Part shown: positions 42,901 to 50,403 of the stretch, in pieces | How the letters are laid out: each line of letters starts with the position of its first letter | Position numbering within the stretch: position 1 is the first letter of the stretch | From: an uncultured Coriobacteriaceae bacterium | GTDB lineage: Bacteria > Actinomycetota > Coriobacteriia > Coriobacteriales > Atopobiaceae | NCBI GenBank assembly: GCA_948439405.1 | Contig: CAOJNB010000002.1 | Location: 62,001 to 126,000, forward strand | Reading direction: 5' to 3' | Length of the DNA: 64,000 nt | Made by a program: the position numbers and the translations under genes | Notes under the pieces: generated by a model | Databases searched by the model: none | What the model saw: only the letters and a program-made list of their open reading frames with translations | What the model was told of the DNA's origin: nothing

Positions 42901-45598
42901 CGCCCTCCTGGATGGCCCAGCCGGTGCCGTTCTGGTCCGTGACGGGGTCGTCGGCCTCGGCGTCGGCGTCGACCTTCACGTAGGGCGCCTCGTCCTTGTC
43001 CACGACGCCCGTGGTGTCGAACGTGACGTCGGCGTAGTTCAGGGACGCGGAGTCCGCGGCCATGGTCTCCTCGGCGTAGTACGTGTACTCGCGGCCCAGG
43101 CTGTCATAGGCCGGCAGCCCGTTGATGGTGCAGGTCTGGCCGTAGAGGTCGGCCGCGAGGTCGGAGTCCCCGCCGCCCGCGCGCGTGGAGGCCTCCCACA
43201 GGTAGTCGACGTACCCGTCGACCACCTCGGGCGTGCCGCCGTCGACCGTGCGGTACAGGGTCAGGTAGATGTCCGGGCGCTGCCCGAGCTCCTCGTAGAC
43301 GTACTGGTCCTTCCACTCCTTGTGGAACTGGACGGACGTCGTGCCGGAGCGCGTGTTCGTGATTTCCCAGCTCTGCGTGTCGTGGAAGTGCAGTGCGGAG
43401 GTCTGGTAGTCGCCGACCTCGACGGAGTTATGGTAATCGCCCTGGTCGCCGACGAAGCTCTCCTCGACGGAGTAGGTCACCGAGTAGCCCTGCGCGTCGT
43501 ACTTGGGCAGGCCCGCGATCACGTAGGTGCCCTTCTCCTGCGTCGTGTCGACGGTGACGCGCAGCTCGCCGCCGGTCACCTGGACCTCGTCGGTGTTCAC
43601 GTTGTACTGGCGCGCGTCGTCGCCCGTGCCGTTGAGCACCGGCAGGCGGTTGCCGGAGACCTGGACCCACACGTTGCCGTCGCCGTCGACGCTGAAGGCG
43701 CTCACCGGTCCGTTCGCGCCCTCGCAATAGACGGTGAGCACGGCGTCGGGACGGATGCCGTCAGGGTCGGTGCCGAGCCCGTCGATCCACTCCTTCGTCA
43801 CGTCGAGGTCGATGATGCCGAGGCGGCGGTTGGTCACCTCGACCGAGCCCATCTCGTCGTTGCGGGTGGAGCGGACCTCGTAGACGTGCTGCGTGGTGGC
43901 CACGCGCTCGTTCTCGGGGTTGCTCCAGCCGACGTTGATCCACTCGACGTCGCCGTACTGGGCCCTGGCCTCGTCCATCGAGACGACCGGGTACACCTTG
44001 CCGTTCTCGACGACCGAGACCTCCTCGGCGTAGAAGTCGTCCTGGTCGAGGTTGCCGATGCCCACGCCGACCTCGGCGTACCAGGAGTTGGCGGCCGAGA
44101 GCTCGATGTTGGAGGCGACGAGCTGGCCCTCGCGGTACGAGACGCGCGGGTCCCCGTTCTCGTCGAGCGTCTGCGACTGCATGTCGTGCGCCGCGTACAG
44201 GTTCACGATGACGGACGGGCGGTGCACGTCGTCGTCGCCGTCGAGCCAGCGCTTCGTGATGCGGATCTCGGAGCTCTCGCCCTCGGCGATGTGGTTGTCG
44301 ATGCGCGTGGTCGCGGTGTCCGGGTCGTAGGTGCGCGTGGCGTACCAGCCGTCCTTCTGGGTCTCGAGGACGAGGTAGTTGTAGCGGGCGCCGGACTCGG
44401 AGTACTTCGGGAGCTCGAAGTCGATGTGGTAGGGGCTCGTCTCCTGGTAGGTCGCGCCCTCGAGGCCGGGGATCTCGGTCGGGGCGGCGTCGATCTCGCC
44501 GTCCATCTCGAAGGTACCGATCAGCTCGTTGTCGCGGAACAGCTGGATGCGGGCGATGCCGTCGTTGTCCACGTCGGCGTACTCCTCGCCCGTGAGGTCG
44601 GGCCTCACCTGGGCCATGCTGCCGTCGGGCTGCTCCCAGTACTTGTCGACGTGCTCCTCGGTGGTGTTCTGGAACGTGTTCGTGATCGTGGTCGTGCCGT
44701 CGTCGTTGACCGTCGGCGTCGAGACGAAGGAGAGCTGCTCCTGCTCGCCGGTGGTCGACGTCACCGTGAGCTCGAAGGAGGCGCTGCCGTCTTCGTTCTC
44801 GCGGAAGTTCGTGTCCTGGCCGCCGAACGCGACGCCCGTCTCGACCCAGCGGTACTCGAGCTCGTGGCCGTTCTCGTCGTAGCGGTCGAAGGTGCCCGAG
44901 AACTGCTTGGTGAGCGTCTCGGCGTGCCAGCCCGTCAGGGTGACGGTGCCGTCCGCGCCCCCGACGTCCTGCCACTCCTCGTCGCTGCCGGCGTGCCGCC
45001 ACTGCGCCGTGAAGGTGCACGTGACGTCGGTGAGGCTGTCCTGGAAGGCGCTGATGACCCACGTCTTTCGCCCCTCGACCGTCACTTGGCCGGTCCTGCG
45101 GTTCGTGACGGTGGCGCCGTTGTAGATGAAGCGGTCGTTGGAGGGACGGGTCGCCTGGCGGTCGTAGTAGACCGGGTCGTCGTTCGAGTCGAGGTAGTTC
45201 GGGCCCGTGTCGCCGGACACGGCGCCGTCAGCCCCGATCGTGCCGTAGACGATCTCGTAGCCCGAGACGGCGTCCTCGCGCAGCGCGTAGACGTAGGGGT
45301 AGCCGTCCGGGTCGTAGCGGTCGAGGAAGCGCTCGCCCTCGGCGATGCCGTACTTCTCGCGCAGCATCGCGTCGAGGTCGACGTTCGTGTCGGAGCCGGC
45401 AGGCAGCGTCAGGGTCACGAACTCCTCGCTACCCTCCTTGTTGACGAGGGTGGCCTGCGTCGCGGTCGCCGGGCTGCCGCCGTTGGTGGAGTAGCGCCAC
45501 AGCGTGTAGGTGACGGCCGGGCGCTGCGAGGCGTCCCCGTCGTCGGCCCACACCTTGTCGGCGGAGTAGGTCGTCAGGCCGCTGTGGCGCAGCGTCAT
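36953..45598 (-). CDS. Giant LPKTG-anchored Cna-B/SpaA-domain adhesin, downstream frame of a frameshifted gene
   Basis: This 2881-residue frame holds about a dozen Cna-B-like domains, each beginning like TKRWLDGDDDVHRPSV or SKTWVDGEDPYGLRPE. At least nine SpaA-like domains follow (for example AGATFDLYRSDGT, PGATFTVTPVDGTTFVGGG), two being near-duplicates at 37.8-38.1 and 38.5-38.7 kb. Lys and Glu/Asn positions fit self-forming isopeptide bonds. The C terminus is LPKTG (about residues 2848-2852), hydrophobic segment and RRKRG, for sortase anchoring. It has no signal peptide: its first ATG (45598) overlaps the stop of the upstream frame as ATGA. The two frames together encode one normal exported adhesin of about 3590 residues. 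Confidence 0.88.
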   Translation of the reverse strand: MTLRHSGLTTYSADKVWADDGDASQRPAVTYTLWRYSTNGGSPATATQATLVNKEGSEEFVTLTLPAGSDTNVDLDAMLREKYGIAEGERFLDRYDPDGYPYVYALREDAVSGYEIVYGTIGADGAVSGDTGPNYLDSNDDPVYYDRQATRPSNDRFIYNGATVTNRRTGQVTVEGRKTWVISAFQDSLTDVTCTFTAQWRHAGSDEEWQDVGGADGTVTLTGWHAETLTKQFSGTFDRYDENGHELEYRWVETGVAFGGQDTNFRENEDGSASFELTVTSTTGEQEQLSFVSTPTVNDDGTTTITNTFQNTTEEHVDKYWEQPDGSMAQVRPDLTGEEYADVDNDGIARIQLFRDNELIGTFEMDGEIDAAPTEIPGLEGATYQETSPYHIDFELPKYSESGARYNYLVLETQKDGWYATRTYDPDTATTRIDNHIAEGESSEIRITKRWLDGDDDVHRPSVIVNLYAAHDMQSQTLDENGDPRVSYREGQLVASNIELSAANSWYAEVGVGIGNLDQDDFYAEEVSVVENGKVYPVVSMDEARAQYGDVEWINVGWSNPENERVATTQHVYEVRSTRNDEMGSVEVTNRRLGIIDLDVTKEWIDGLGTDPDGIRPDAVLTVYCEGANGPVSAFSVDGDGNVWVQVSGNRLPVLNGTGDDARQYNVNTDEVQVTGGELRVTVDTTQEKGTYVIAGLPKYDAQGYSVTYSVEESFVGDQGDYHNSVEVGDYQTSALHFHDTQSWEITNTRSGTTSVQFHKEWKDQYVYEELGQRPDIYLTLYRTVDGGTPEVVDGYVDYLWEASTRAGGGDSDLAADLYGQTCTINGLPAYDSLGREYTYYAEETMAADSASLNYADVTFDTTGVVDKDEAPYVKVDADAEADDPVTDQNGTGWAIQEGGTFVNTLTSNVIANGTKVWEDVPGNVSQDDLPDVTVYIQQRVKGDTSWEPMTATRQADGSWKVDGYVAETSTLTEVTTNQYSYHVEYKGDNDSLPANPEPLPRFTEDGRLYEYRAVEVVWGLEGVEGAGFPTGDSFQITDGSDDQHDVSGNIYVVQHGEAGSFILRNVYQAPTGQLTVKKAFSGRDAGDAYPDVTYRLYRYYEHDGQRSESALVEARTITAEQFAAADSGDGNAEATCTFDDLEMLAPSGDPWVYYVTEEPLGGGYETTVGMGDLEVGSDQLKASAETDEGIPSGTMSDDVVAKNDDVVDVTFANDYDEGNCDLSGTKRWNDYGNVFGTRPDEIGITLSRSAGPMTEQVELQSDDPDGANYLSWVKDADAGSWSFTIENVEEWAPNGQRWEYTVTETLPSGYESSYVVTRGTSSATAGTSDSLSLVNSLKGGLTASKTWVDGEDPYGLRPETVEVTVQARVEGSDDPWQDAYGFLKAHAAAGTTDDDTAAAGFTPDSFVATLDYYHGWQAEWNGLPLTVKSASGQVVSVEYRVVETKIGDQEITPPTASESADANIYTTYGPYQPSQETTEKDDAWSTVVTNTLDSTSVSATKTWAADVDDAWGTRPTDGGTWTVTYFLQRRLAETDTEAAGPWEWVVEAGAEPADSAIDDGVVSLTISDTDGTETATWKDLPETDTQGRTYEYRVVEQVPGGYDVQGATQVPDADTAHRYFVVSGSSTGAVQTFTNEMRTVDLTGTKLWSDDAPELVPDFDSGTRPTMVLWRSVEGGDPEKVTYDGGSPAQPTWTEVSEGEWTFTYENLPAADHDDKPYTYWAVEQDGTVPGFHPVYATEGADGTQVAGDQQTGTEITNEPNRLTLSKVSDVAGDDAPRDVELTVLSPDGSRTYAVWTVDEDGTTSARVWAAGTDDPSDATGSVETDGEIWGLRAGTYVIRETSNPPEGFALAEDVTITVAADGSVTSTTQGAVSGSVADGTINVEVEDPVFRGHFEITKTVTNDEGETSPLAGATFDLYRSDGTKVAEGITIGADGTWSSEDADDVTFLTEEDGHRTTLADGLLPGEYYLVETNSTPGAVLPPSTTHYEFEIEADVAGQPTHHQKVVEVDVENEAFEADVVLMKYDATPGAGNAGIDGAEFTLYWTPEGSSTEQELGTYTTETVDGKAGTLVLPDLQKGSYRLVESANPGYDIEGERGFEATFVLGNEDEGQTFRIPADASKIDFQALASGSGIYDPGVPNWRETGSVTLEKLGGLGDDTEPLDGVTFDLQRLDGGEWVTVVEDLQTGRNYEMNEANTGVGRPTRGDSGQLRVTGLQWGTYRLVESGTLEGYVGQDGQGWLVSDQFTIDRHNLDHTLTGDDAVVNVPTRLVIHKENEDGVALRNTTFTVTPVDGSTFVGGGTGPVEIRTGRDGNASLVGQLLVGGTYAIEETDAPNDYDPVEGTLTVKVAADGTLEVQGEMPEGYARLDGNGYSFSVTNEFVCITISKVDSTDGHGLEGVLFVMRTDGAGPKNYTTGPDGTITIDRTLTQGHTYTLEEMQTIDGYLRVMGSMEFTIGEDGEIDVVGELPAGYEVSEDGVAITVQNEPTGLELLKVDPDGNALPGATFTVTPVDGTTFVGGGTEPVTITTGADGLATMRAQLMVGGTYDITESDAPEGYLAAEGTMRVYVAADGTLQSQGSVVDGQVVGNLPPTGYTKVDSNRFQVQVTNEPIVIGLAKVDAEDTSVALAGATFEVEGRFAGASGVETRSYTTDETGRLDMSAELAAGETYALTETVAPAGYELAEGTVEFTVQEDGTIVAAADLPAAYAIEQGNLTIVALDEPLRASIVKQGEDGGALSGAEFTVEGPFPNGDASRTFTSSSDGTVVDGVQLTGSAEGTRYTVTETRAPEGYEAIPAFDVLVFDDGTVRIADDAPAAARESFSVADEDGTAVITLVDSLEPDLFGWLPKTGEQLLPYGIVAAIAAVLVVAGLLRSRRKRG

Positions 45599-45612
45599 CG
45601 TGCCGCGGAGTA
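45595..45612 (-). other. Apparent one-base frameshift within the adhesin gene
   Basis: On the minus strand the upstream frame runs to YSAAR and stops at TGA (45597-45595), while the next domain (TMTLRHSGLTTYSADKVWADDG) continues in the -1 frame. Reading GCGGGCACG instead of GCGGCACG would join them seamlessly, so loss of one G is the simplest explanation. It could be a real mutation, a sequencing error, or a slippage site. Confidence 0.8.
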
Positions 45613-47715
45613 GACGGCGTTGGTCGATGACCCGTGGTTCGGCGCCGCGGAGTTGTCGTAGGTGGCCTGGTAGTAGTCGCTGCCGGTCTGGGCGCCCGTG
45701 TAGGCGATCGAGTAGACGATGGGCTTGTTGTGCTGGTCGTAGCGCGGAAGGCGCCCGCTGATGACGGCGCCGGTGTCGGTGAGCTCGAGCTTGAGGTCGC
45801 CGCTCGCGATGAGGTCCCTCAGGGAGGGCGGCTGCTCCTGGATGACGCCGTCGATCGTGGCGGACACCATGAAGGCGTCCTCGGGCAGGCTCGCGAGGAG
45901 CTCCGGGAAGTCGTCGTCGCCGATCTTGGCCACGATGTCGAACTGGAGGTCGTAGGTCAGCAGCTGGTAGACGACGAGGCTGCCGTCCTCGGCGTAGCCG
46001 GAGCCCGTGCCGCGGAAGTAGCCGTCGATCTGCCCGTCGCCCTTGGCGCCCGTCCTGTCGGCGAGGCGCCAGGAGACGGACACCTGGGAGCCGGCCACGG
46101 TCTCCGTCTTGGTGAGCACGTTGCCGTCCACGTCGTAGACGGGCTTCGTGACCTCGTTGCCCTGGGCGTCGACGTAGTAGGTCCGCTGCGTCTCCACGTT
46201 CGTGGGCAGCCCGCCCGTGGTGATCGAGTAGACGTTGCCGGCCGCGCTCCCGCTCACGAGGGGGGTCGGCAGCTGGTCCTGGGTGAGGTGCAGCAGCTCG
46301 GAGGCCTTCTGCGTGAGGTTGCCGTCGGCGTCCACGAGGTCGTACCAGGTCGTGCCGTCGACCGTGAACTGCGGCATCATGCCGGCCACGATCGAGTCGA
46401 GCGAGGGGCGAGACGCGGAGTTGTTGTCGCCCCACGTGATTGAGCCCTTCGCGTGCTCGACGAAGTCGGTGGCGACGGTCACGGTGCCGACGCCGTCCGT
46501 GTTGAGGGCGAGCATGCCCGCGGCGAGGACCGCGTTCGCGACCTGCTCGTCCGTCATGCCCTCGGTGCCGGCGAGCTCCTCCTCGCCGTCCTGGCCCTCG
46601 TCCTCGGGCATGGCGACGCCGAGGGTCGCGGCGACGTCCGCCGCGGAGGGGATGGCGAGCGTGGCCGTCTGGGCGGTGCCGTCGGCGCCGGTCTGCAGGG
46701 TCCAGGAGACCTGGGAGGCCTCCTCGCCGAAGGCGGAGGCGTCGACGCGCACACCGAGGTCGACGCTCGCCTCGAGCGTCGCGAGGACGGGGGTCTCGGA
46801 GCCCTTGGCGACCTCGCCCACGGCGTAGGAGGTGCCGGTGGCCGTGTCGACGGGGGCCTGGAACTCGATGACGAGCGAGCCGCCCTGGACGCGGGCGGTG
46901 CCGATCCTGGTCGAGGTGGCGGTGCCGTCCTCGGCGCGCTGCCAGACGTCGACGGTCGCGCCCTCCTCGGCGGTGACGCCCTCGGGCAGGGGCACCGTCA
47001 CGGTGTCGCCCGCGATGACGGAGGCGTACAGGGTGCCGTCGAGGGAGGTCGACGCCGTCGGGTCGAGGCTCAGGGTGAGGTTCAGGGTCGCGGGGACGCC
47101 GTCGGCGAGCGCGGAGCCGATCAGCTGGGCGAGCGGGGCGTCGGGGTCCTCGTCGAGCGCGGTCTGCAGCGCGGAGGCGGCCGCCTCGTCGGCGGCGAAG
47201 GTCAGCCCCTCGCTCGCGAGCTCGAGGGCGTCCGTGTCGCCCTCCCAGGCGCGCGGCGCGGTGCGCTCGGCCTTCGTCTCGGCCTCGGGGGTGGCGGGGG
47301 TGCCGGGGGTCTCGGTCTCGGGGGCGGGGGTGGTCCCCTCGTCCGAGGCGCCGCCGGTCGCGGGGGTCGCGGTCTGCGACGGGGTCGTCGACTCGGGCGT
47401 CGTCGACGGGTCGGCGGTCGTCGTCGACGCGTCGGTCGTCGGCGTCGTAGACGGGTCGGGCGTCGTGGGCTCCTGCGGCGTCACGACGGTCGTCGCGCCG
47501 TCGCCGTCCTGGGTCCCGTCGCCCGTGACGGGCGTCGTCTGCTGGCCCGTGTCGCCGACGGCCGCGTAGACGAGCCCCGTGCTCATCGCCGTCGAGAGCA
47601 CGAGGACGAGGACGAGCAGGGCGCGGGCGACGCGCGGCATGAGCTCGCGCGCGGCGCGCCTGACCCTCCTCGAAACGCGGCGGGCCTTCGTTCCGTTCGA
47701 CATGAAGCGCTTCAT
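45595..47715 (-). CDS. Giant adhesin, upstream frame with signal peptide
   Basis: The 706-residue product has a long basic N-terminal region (MKRFMSNGTKARRVSRRVRR) and a hydrophobic segment (ARALLVLVLVLSTAMSTGLVYA), a typical extended signal peptide. A Thr/Ser/Pro-rich stalk (residues about 55-150) and an adhesin head of about 550 residues follow. The head includes AVYSAAR at its end, where the frame breaks and the Cna-B domains continue in another frame. Alone it lacks a cell-wall anchor and would be secreted or lost. The ATG at 47715 is preceded by a nine-G tract in place of a normal ribosome-binding site; a TATAGT -10-like box lies at about 47796-47801. Confidence 0.82.
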   Translation of the reverse strand: MKRFMSNGTKARRVSRRVRRAARELMPRVARALLVLVLVLSTAMSTGLVYAAVGDTGQQTTPVTGDGTQDGDGATTVVTPQEPTTPDPSTTPTTDASTTTADPSTTPESTTPSQTATPATGGASDEGTTPAPETETPGTPATPEAETKAERTAPRAWEGDTDALELASEGLTFAADEAAASALQTALDEDPDAPLAQLIGSALADGVPATLNLTLSLDPTASTSLDGTLYASVIAGDTVTVPLPEGVTAEEGATVDVWQRAEDGTATSTRIGTARVQGGSLVIEFQAPVDTATGTSYAVGEVAKGSETPVLATLEASVDLGVRVDASAFGEEASQVSWTLQTGADGTAQTATLAIPSAADVAATLGVAMPEDEGQDGEEELAGTEGMTDEQVANAVLAAGMLALNTDGVGTVTVATDFVEHAKGSITWGDNNSASRPSLDSIVAGMMPQFTVDGTTWYDLVDADGNLTQKASELLHLTQDQLPTPLVSGSAAGNVYSITTGGLPTNVETQRTYYVDAQGNEVTKPVYDVDGNVLTKTETVAGSQVSVSWRLADRTGAKGDGQIDGYFRGTGSGYAEDGSLVVYQLLTYDLQFDIVAKIGDDDFPELLASLPEDAFMVSATIDGVIQEQPPSLRDLIASGDLKLELTDTGAVISGRLPRYDQHNKPIVYSIAYTGAQTGSDYYQATYDNSAAPNHGSSTNAVYSAAR

Positions 47716-47722
47716 CGAGCTA

Positions 47723-47731
47723 CCCCCCCCC
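47723..47731. repeat. Nine-base C (G) tract in the adhesin ribosome-binding region
   Basis: On the minus strand G9 lies 8 bases before the adhesin ATG, where the Shine-Dalgarno sequence belongs, with no other GGAGG-like motif nearby. Changes in tract length would change the strength or spacing of the site, or shift any reading frame that starts upstream. Confidence 0.7.
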
Positions 47732-47864
47732 AGCCGTTTTCGACTGCGTCGGCAGGCGCACCGTCGATGCACGGTTGAGGTCCGTTTGATGTGCGACTAT
47801 ACCCACCGGGACGCGCCAGCCCCGGCAAGGGGATACAACTGTTCGCTCATGCTAACAGAAGGCT

Positions 47865-47889
47865 GACGCCGCGACCAGGTCACGGCGTC
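47865..47889 (-). terminator. Terminator hairpin of the HAD operon
   Basis: GACGCCG-GA arms pair across a short loop (one mismatch) 30 nt beyond the last HAD stop; on that strand the following bases are AGCCTTCTGTT. It lies before the adhesin promoter region. Confidence 0.5.
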
Positions 47890-47918
47890 GAACCGGGGCG
47901 AGCGGCGCGGAGGGGTCC

Positions 47919-48731
47919 CTAGCGGCCCCGGGCCTCCCGCGCCTCCGCGGCGATCCTGGCCATCTCGGCCTGCACCGCGTGCTCCGCGTTGGTGCCCAGC
48001 ACCCGCTCCGCGAACGAGCGCAGCACGTAGCAGGCGTTCGCCATCGCGAAGGGGTGGCCCACGTAGCGCAGCATCTCGTAGTCGTTCATCGAGTCGCCGT
48101 AGGCGGCCATGTCCTCGGCGCGGATCTTCAGCCTGCGCCCGATCGTGCGCAGGCCGGAGGCCTTCGAGACGCCGCGCGGCATCACGTCGATGCAGTCGGG
48201 GCTGTAGGGCAGGAAGGTCAGCTCGTCGCCGAGCTCGCTGGTGAGCGAGAAGATGATGTCGGTCGTCTCCTCGGCGCGGTCCACCGGAATCACGATCTTG
48301 AAGATCTCGTCGTCGGGGACCTCGCTCACGTTGCGCTCGTACTCGCCCTCCTCGCCCGGGGGAGGCCCGAACGGGGGCCGCCAGTTCAGCTCGGTCACGT
48401 AGCGGTGCTCCGCGCCGTGCAGCATGAGGTGGGCACAGGAGATGCGGTCGCAGAACTCCTTGAGCCGGCACACGACGTCGTGGTCGAAGGTGAGGTCCTC
48501 GAGCACGCGTCCGTCGCAGACGACCTGGGTCCCGTTCGAGGCCACGTAGTCGATCTCGTCCGCGTAGTCGCCCCAGAAGGCGCGCAGCGTGTCGTGGCGG
48601 CGCCCGGAGCTCACCACGAAGCGGACGCCCGCGTCGCGCAGCTCGTCGATGAGCCCGTAGGTCTCCGGGGGAATCCGCGAGTCCTCGTCCAGCAGCGTGC
48701 CGTCCATGTCCACCGCGACGAGCCTGATCAT
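47919..48731 (-). CDS. Cof-type HAD-IIB phosphatase, eighth (last) of the tandem array
   Basis: A 270-residue haloacid-dehalogenase-type phosphatase. Motif I is VAVDMDGTLLD (Asp8 nucleophile, Asp10 acid/base), motif II VVSSGR (Ser41-Ser42), motif III the lysine in GVSKASGL and motif IV AYGDSMNDYEML. A C2B cap domain (residues about 85-185) determines the substrate, probably a sugar phosphate or phosphorylated cofactor. Its ATG overlaps the stop of the preceding HAD gene by 4 nt. The cap is the most distinct of the series around WRPPFGPPPGEEGEYER. Confidence 0.9.
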   Translation of the reverse strand: MIRLVAVDMDGTLLDEDSRIPPETYGLIDELRDAGVRFVVSSGRRHDTLRAFWGDYADEIDYVASNGTQVVCDGRVLEDLTFDHDVVCRLKEFCDRISCAHLMLHGAEHRYVTELNWRPPFGPPPGEEGEYERNVSEVPDDEIFKIVIPVDRAEETTDIIFSLTSELGDELTFLPYSPDCIDVMPRGVSKASGLRTIGRRLKIRAEDMAAYGDSMNDYEMLRYVGHPFAMANACYVLRSFAERVLGTNAEHAVQAEMARIAAEAREARGR

Positions 48732-49543
48732 GGCCGCTCCCCCGCCTCGATGCGGTCCAGCAGGCGGCGCAGGTCGCACTGGACGCCGTGCTCCTCGTTC
48801 GTCTCGATCACGCGCTCGGCGACCTGCCTCACGCCGTAGAGGCCGTTGCCCATCACCACGGGGTGGCCCACGTAGCGCAGGATGTCGTAGTCGTTCATCG
48901 AGTCGCCGTACATCATCACCTCGTCGGGCGTCAGCAGGTAGTGGCGGATCACCTTGCGGATGCCGCTCGACTTGGAGACGTGCTTGGGCATGTAGTCGAT
49001 GCCGCGGCTGCCCGTCCACGCGAACGTCCAGATGTCACCGAGCTCGACGCCCAGGGCGTAGACGATGTCGGGGACGACGGAGACGTCCTCGCTCAGGATC
49101 ACGCCGTTGAAGATCGCGGCCTCGGGCCCGGGGACCTTGTTGAGGTACACGTCGTTGTCCGGGCCGGGGCGCCGCGGCAGGCGCTCGAACTTCTGCGGCG
49201 GGTCGAAGCAGTAGGCCACGTCGCCGGCGCGCGCGAGCAGGTGCAGGCAGTCGAACTGGTTGACCACCTCGCCCAGGGCGAGCAGGGCCTCGTGGCTGTA
49301 GAGCTCGCGGGAGATGAGCCTCCCGTCCACGTAGACCTCGGCGCCGTTGGAGCAGACGAAGTCCATCTCGTCCGCGATGGGCGCGAACACGTCCGCGAGC
49401 TCCGCGAAGCGCCTCCCCGAGCTCGCCGCGAAGTGGATGCCGTGGCGGCGCAGCTCGTGGACGAGCTCGAAGGTCTCGGCGGGGACGTGGAGGGGCCGGT
49501 CGAAGAGCGTCCCGTCCATGTCGGTCGCGATCAGCTTGATCAT
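48728..49543 (-). CDS. Cof-type HAD-IIB phosphatase, seventh of the array
   Basis: A 271-residue paralogue with motif I IATDMDGTLFD (Asp8, Asp10), motif II AASSGR, motif III HVSKSSGI, motif IV MYGDSMNDYDIL. The cap contains FDPPQKFERLPRRPGPDNDVYL. It ends EHGVQCDLRRLLDRIEAG, the C-terminal helix shared by all members. Both ends overlap the neighbouring HAD genes by 4 nt (ATGA), so translation is coupled. A catalytic set is complete. Substrate unknown. Confidence 0.9.
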   Translation of the reverse strand: MIKLIATDMDGTLFDRPLHVPAETFELVHELRRHGIHFAASSGRRFAELADVFAPIADEMDFVCSNGAEVYVDGRLISRELYSHEALLALGEVVNQFDCLHLLARAGDVAYCFDPPQKFERLPRRPGPDNDVYLNKVPGPEAAIFNGVILSEDVSVVPDIVYALGVELGDIWTFAWTGSRGIDYMPKHVSKSSGIRKVIRHYLLTPDEVMMYGDSMNDYDILRYVGHPVVMGNGLYGVRQVAERVIETNEEHGVQCDLRRLLDRIEAGERP

Positions 49544-50403
49544 GCACGCGCCCCCTCGCTCGCGTCGAACGCGGGGACGCCGCTCCCGCCGGCGCGGATG
49601 TCGTCGATCACGCGGCGCAGGTCGCGCTGGACGCCGTGCTCCAGGTTGGACTCGACCACGCGCTCCGAGACCTGCTTCGGCGGGTAGAAGGCGTTCGCGA
49701 CGACCGTGGGGTGCCCCACCTCGCGCAGGATCTCGTAGTCGTTCATCGAGTCGCCGTAGGCCATGACCTCGTCCGCGGAGAGCCCGTAGTGCGCCATCAC
49801 CTTCGCGATGCCGGTGGCCTTGGTGATCCCCTTCGTCGAGAAGTCCATCCCGACGTTCGTGTAGTTGAACGTGAACAGGTCGCCGAGCTCGAGGTTGAGC
49901 ACGTAGGCGAAGTCCTGGATCTCGTGCGGCAGCTCGGTGATGAACCAGCCAGTCGTCACCCGCTCGCCCGGGCGCGGCACGCGGCGCTGGGCGTGGACGA
50001 GGTCGCCGTCGTTGCGGGTCTCGAGCAGCGGGAGCAGGCGGTCGAACTTCTCCTGCGTGTCGTCGCAGCACAGGATCCCCTCCTCGGAGGCGAGGAAGAG
50101 GTGGTGCGCGTCGAACAGGTTCGTCACCTCCGCCACGCGGCGCACGGCCTCGACCGAGTAGAACTCCTCCTGCAGGCACTCGCCCGCCACGTAGACCTCG
50201 GCGCCGTTCGCGCACACGTAGTCCATCTCGTCGGCGACGGGCGCGAAGTTGTCCAGCAGCAGCGGGTGGTCGCGCCCCGAGCTCACGCAGAAGCGCACGC
50301 CGACCTCCGCGAGCTCGCGGATGAGGCCGAAGGTCTCGGGCGGGACGAGCCCCTCGCCGTCGAGCAGCGTGCCGTCCATGTCGCAGGCGATCAGCTTGAT
50401 CAT
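49540..50403 (-). CDS. Cof-type HAD-IIB phosphatase, sixth of the array
   Basis: A 287-residue paralogue. Motifs: IACDMDGTLLD, CVSSGRDH, ITKATGIAKV (lysine) and AYGDSMNDYEIL. The cap includes EEGILCCDDTQEKFDRLLP with a pair of cysteines not present in all paralogues, and FTFNYTNVGMDF. A 15-residue tail after RAGG (VPAFDASEGARA) is unique to this copy. ATGA overlap at both ends. Confidence 0.9.
   Translation of the reverse strand: MIKLIACDMDGTLLDGEGLVPPETFGLIRELAEVGVRFCVSSGRDHPLLLDNFAPVADEMDYVCANGAEVYVAGECLQEEFYSVEAVRRVAEVTNLFDAHHLFLASEEGILCCDDTQEKFDRLLPLLETRNDGDLVHAQRRVPRPGERVTTGWFITELPHEIQDFAYVLNLELGDLFTFNYTNVGMDFSTKGITKATGIAKVMAHYGLSADEVMAYGDSMNDYEILREVGHPTVVANAFYPPKQVSERVVESNLEHGVQRDLRRVIDDIRAGGSGVPAFDASEGARA

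Noticed and set aside
38300-45613. A 2437-codon open frame on the plus strand opposite the adhesin gene
   Set aside because: It is the antisense shadow of a high-GC coding sequence with third-position bias: its translation is a Val/Leu/Gly/Arg/Asp-rich low-complexity string with no domain. The minus strand carries clear Cna-B/SpaA domains and a sorting signal.
37000-47715. Several separate adhesin genes
   Set aside because: Domain continuity, absence of internal signal peptides, and a single terminator and anchor show one gene. Only one frame break, at about 45600, was found.
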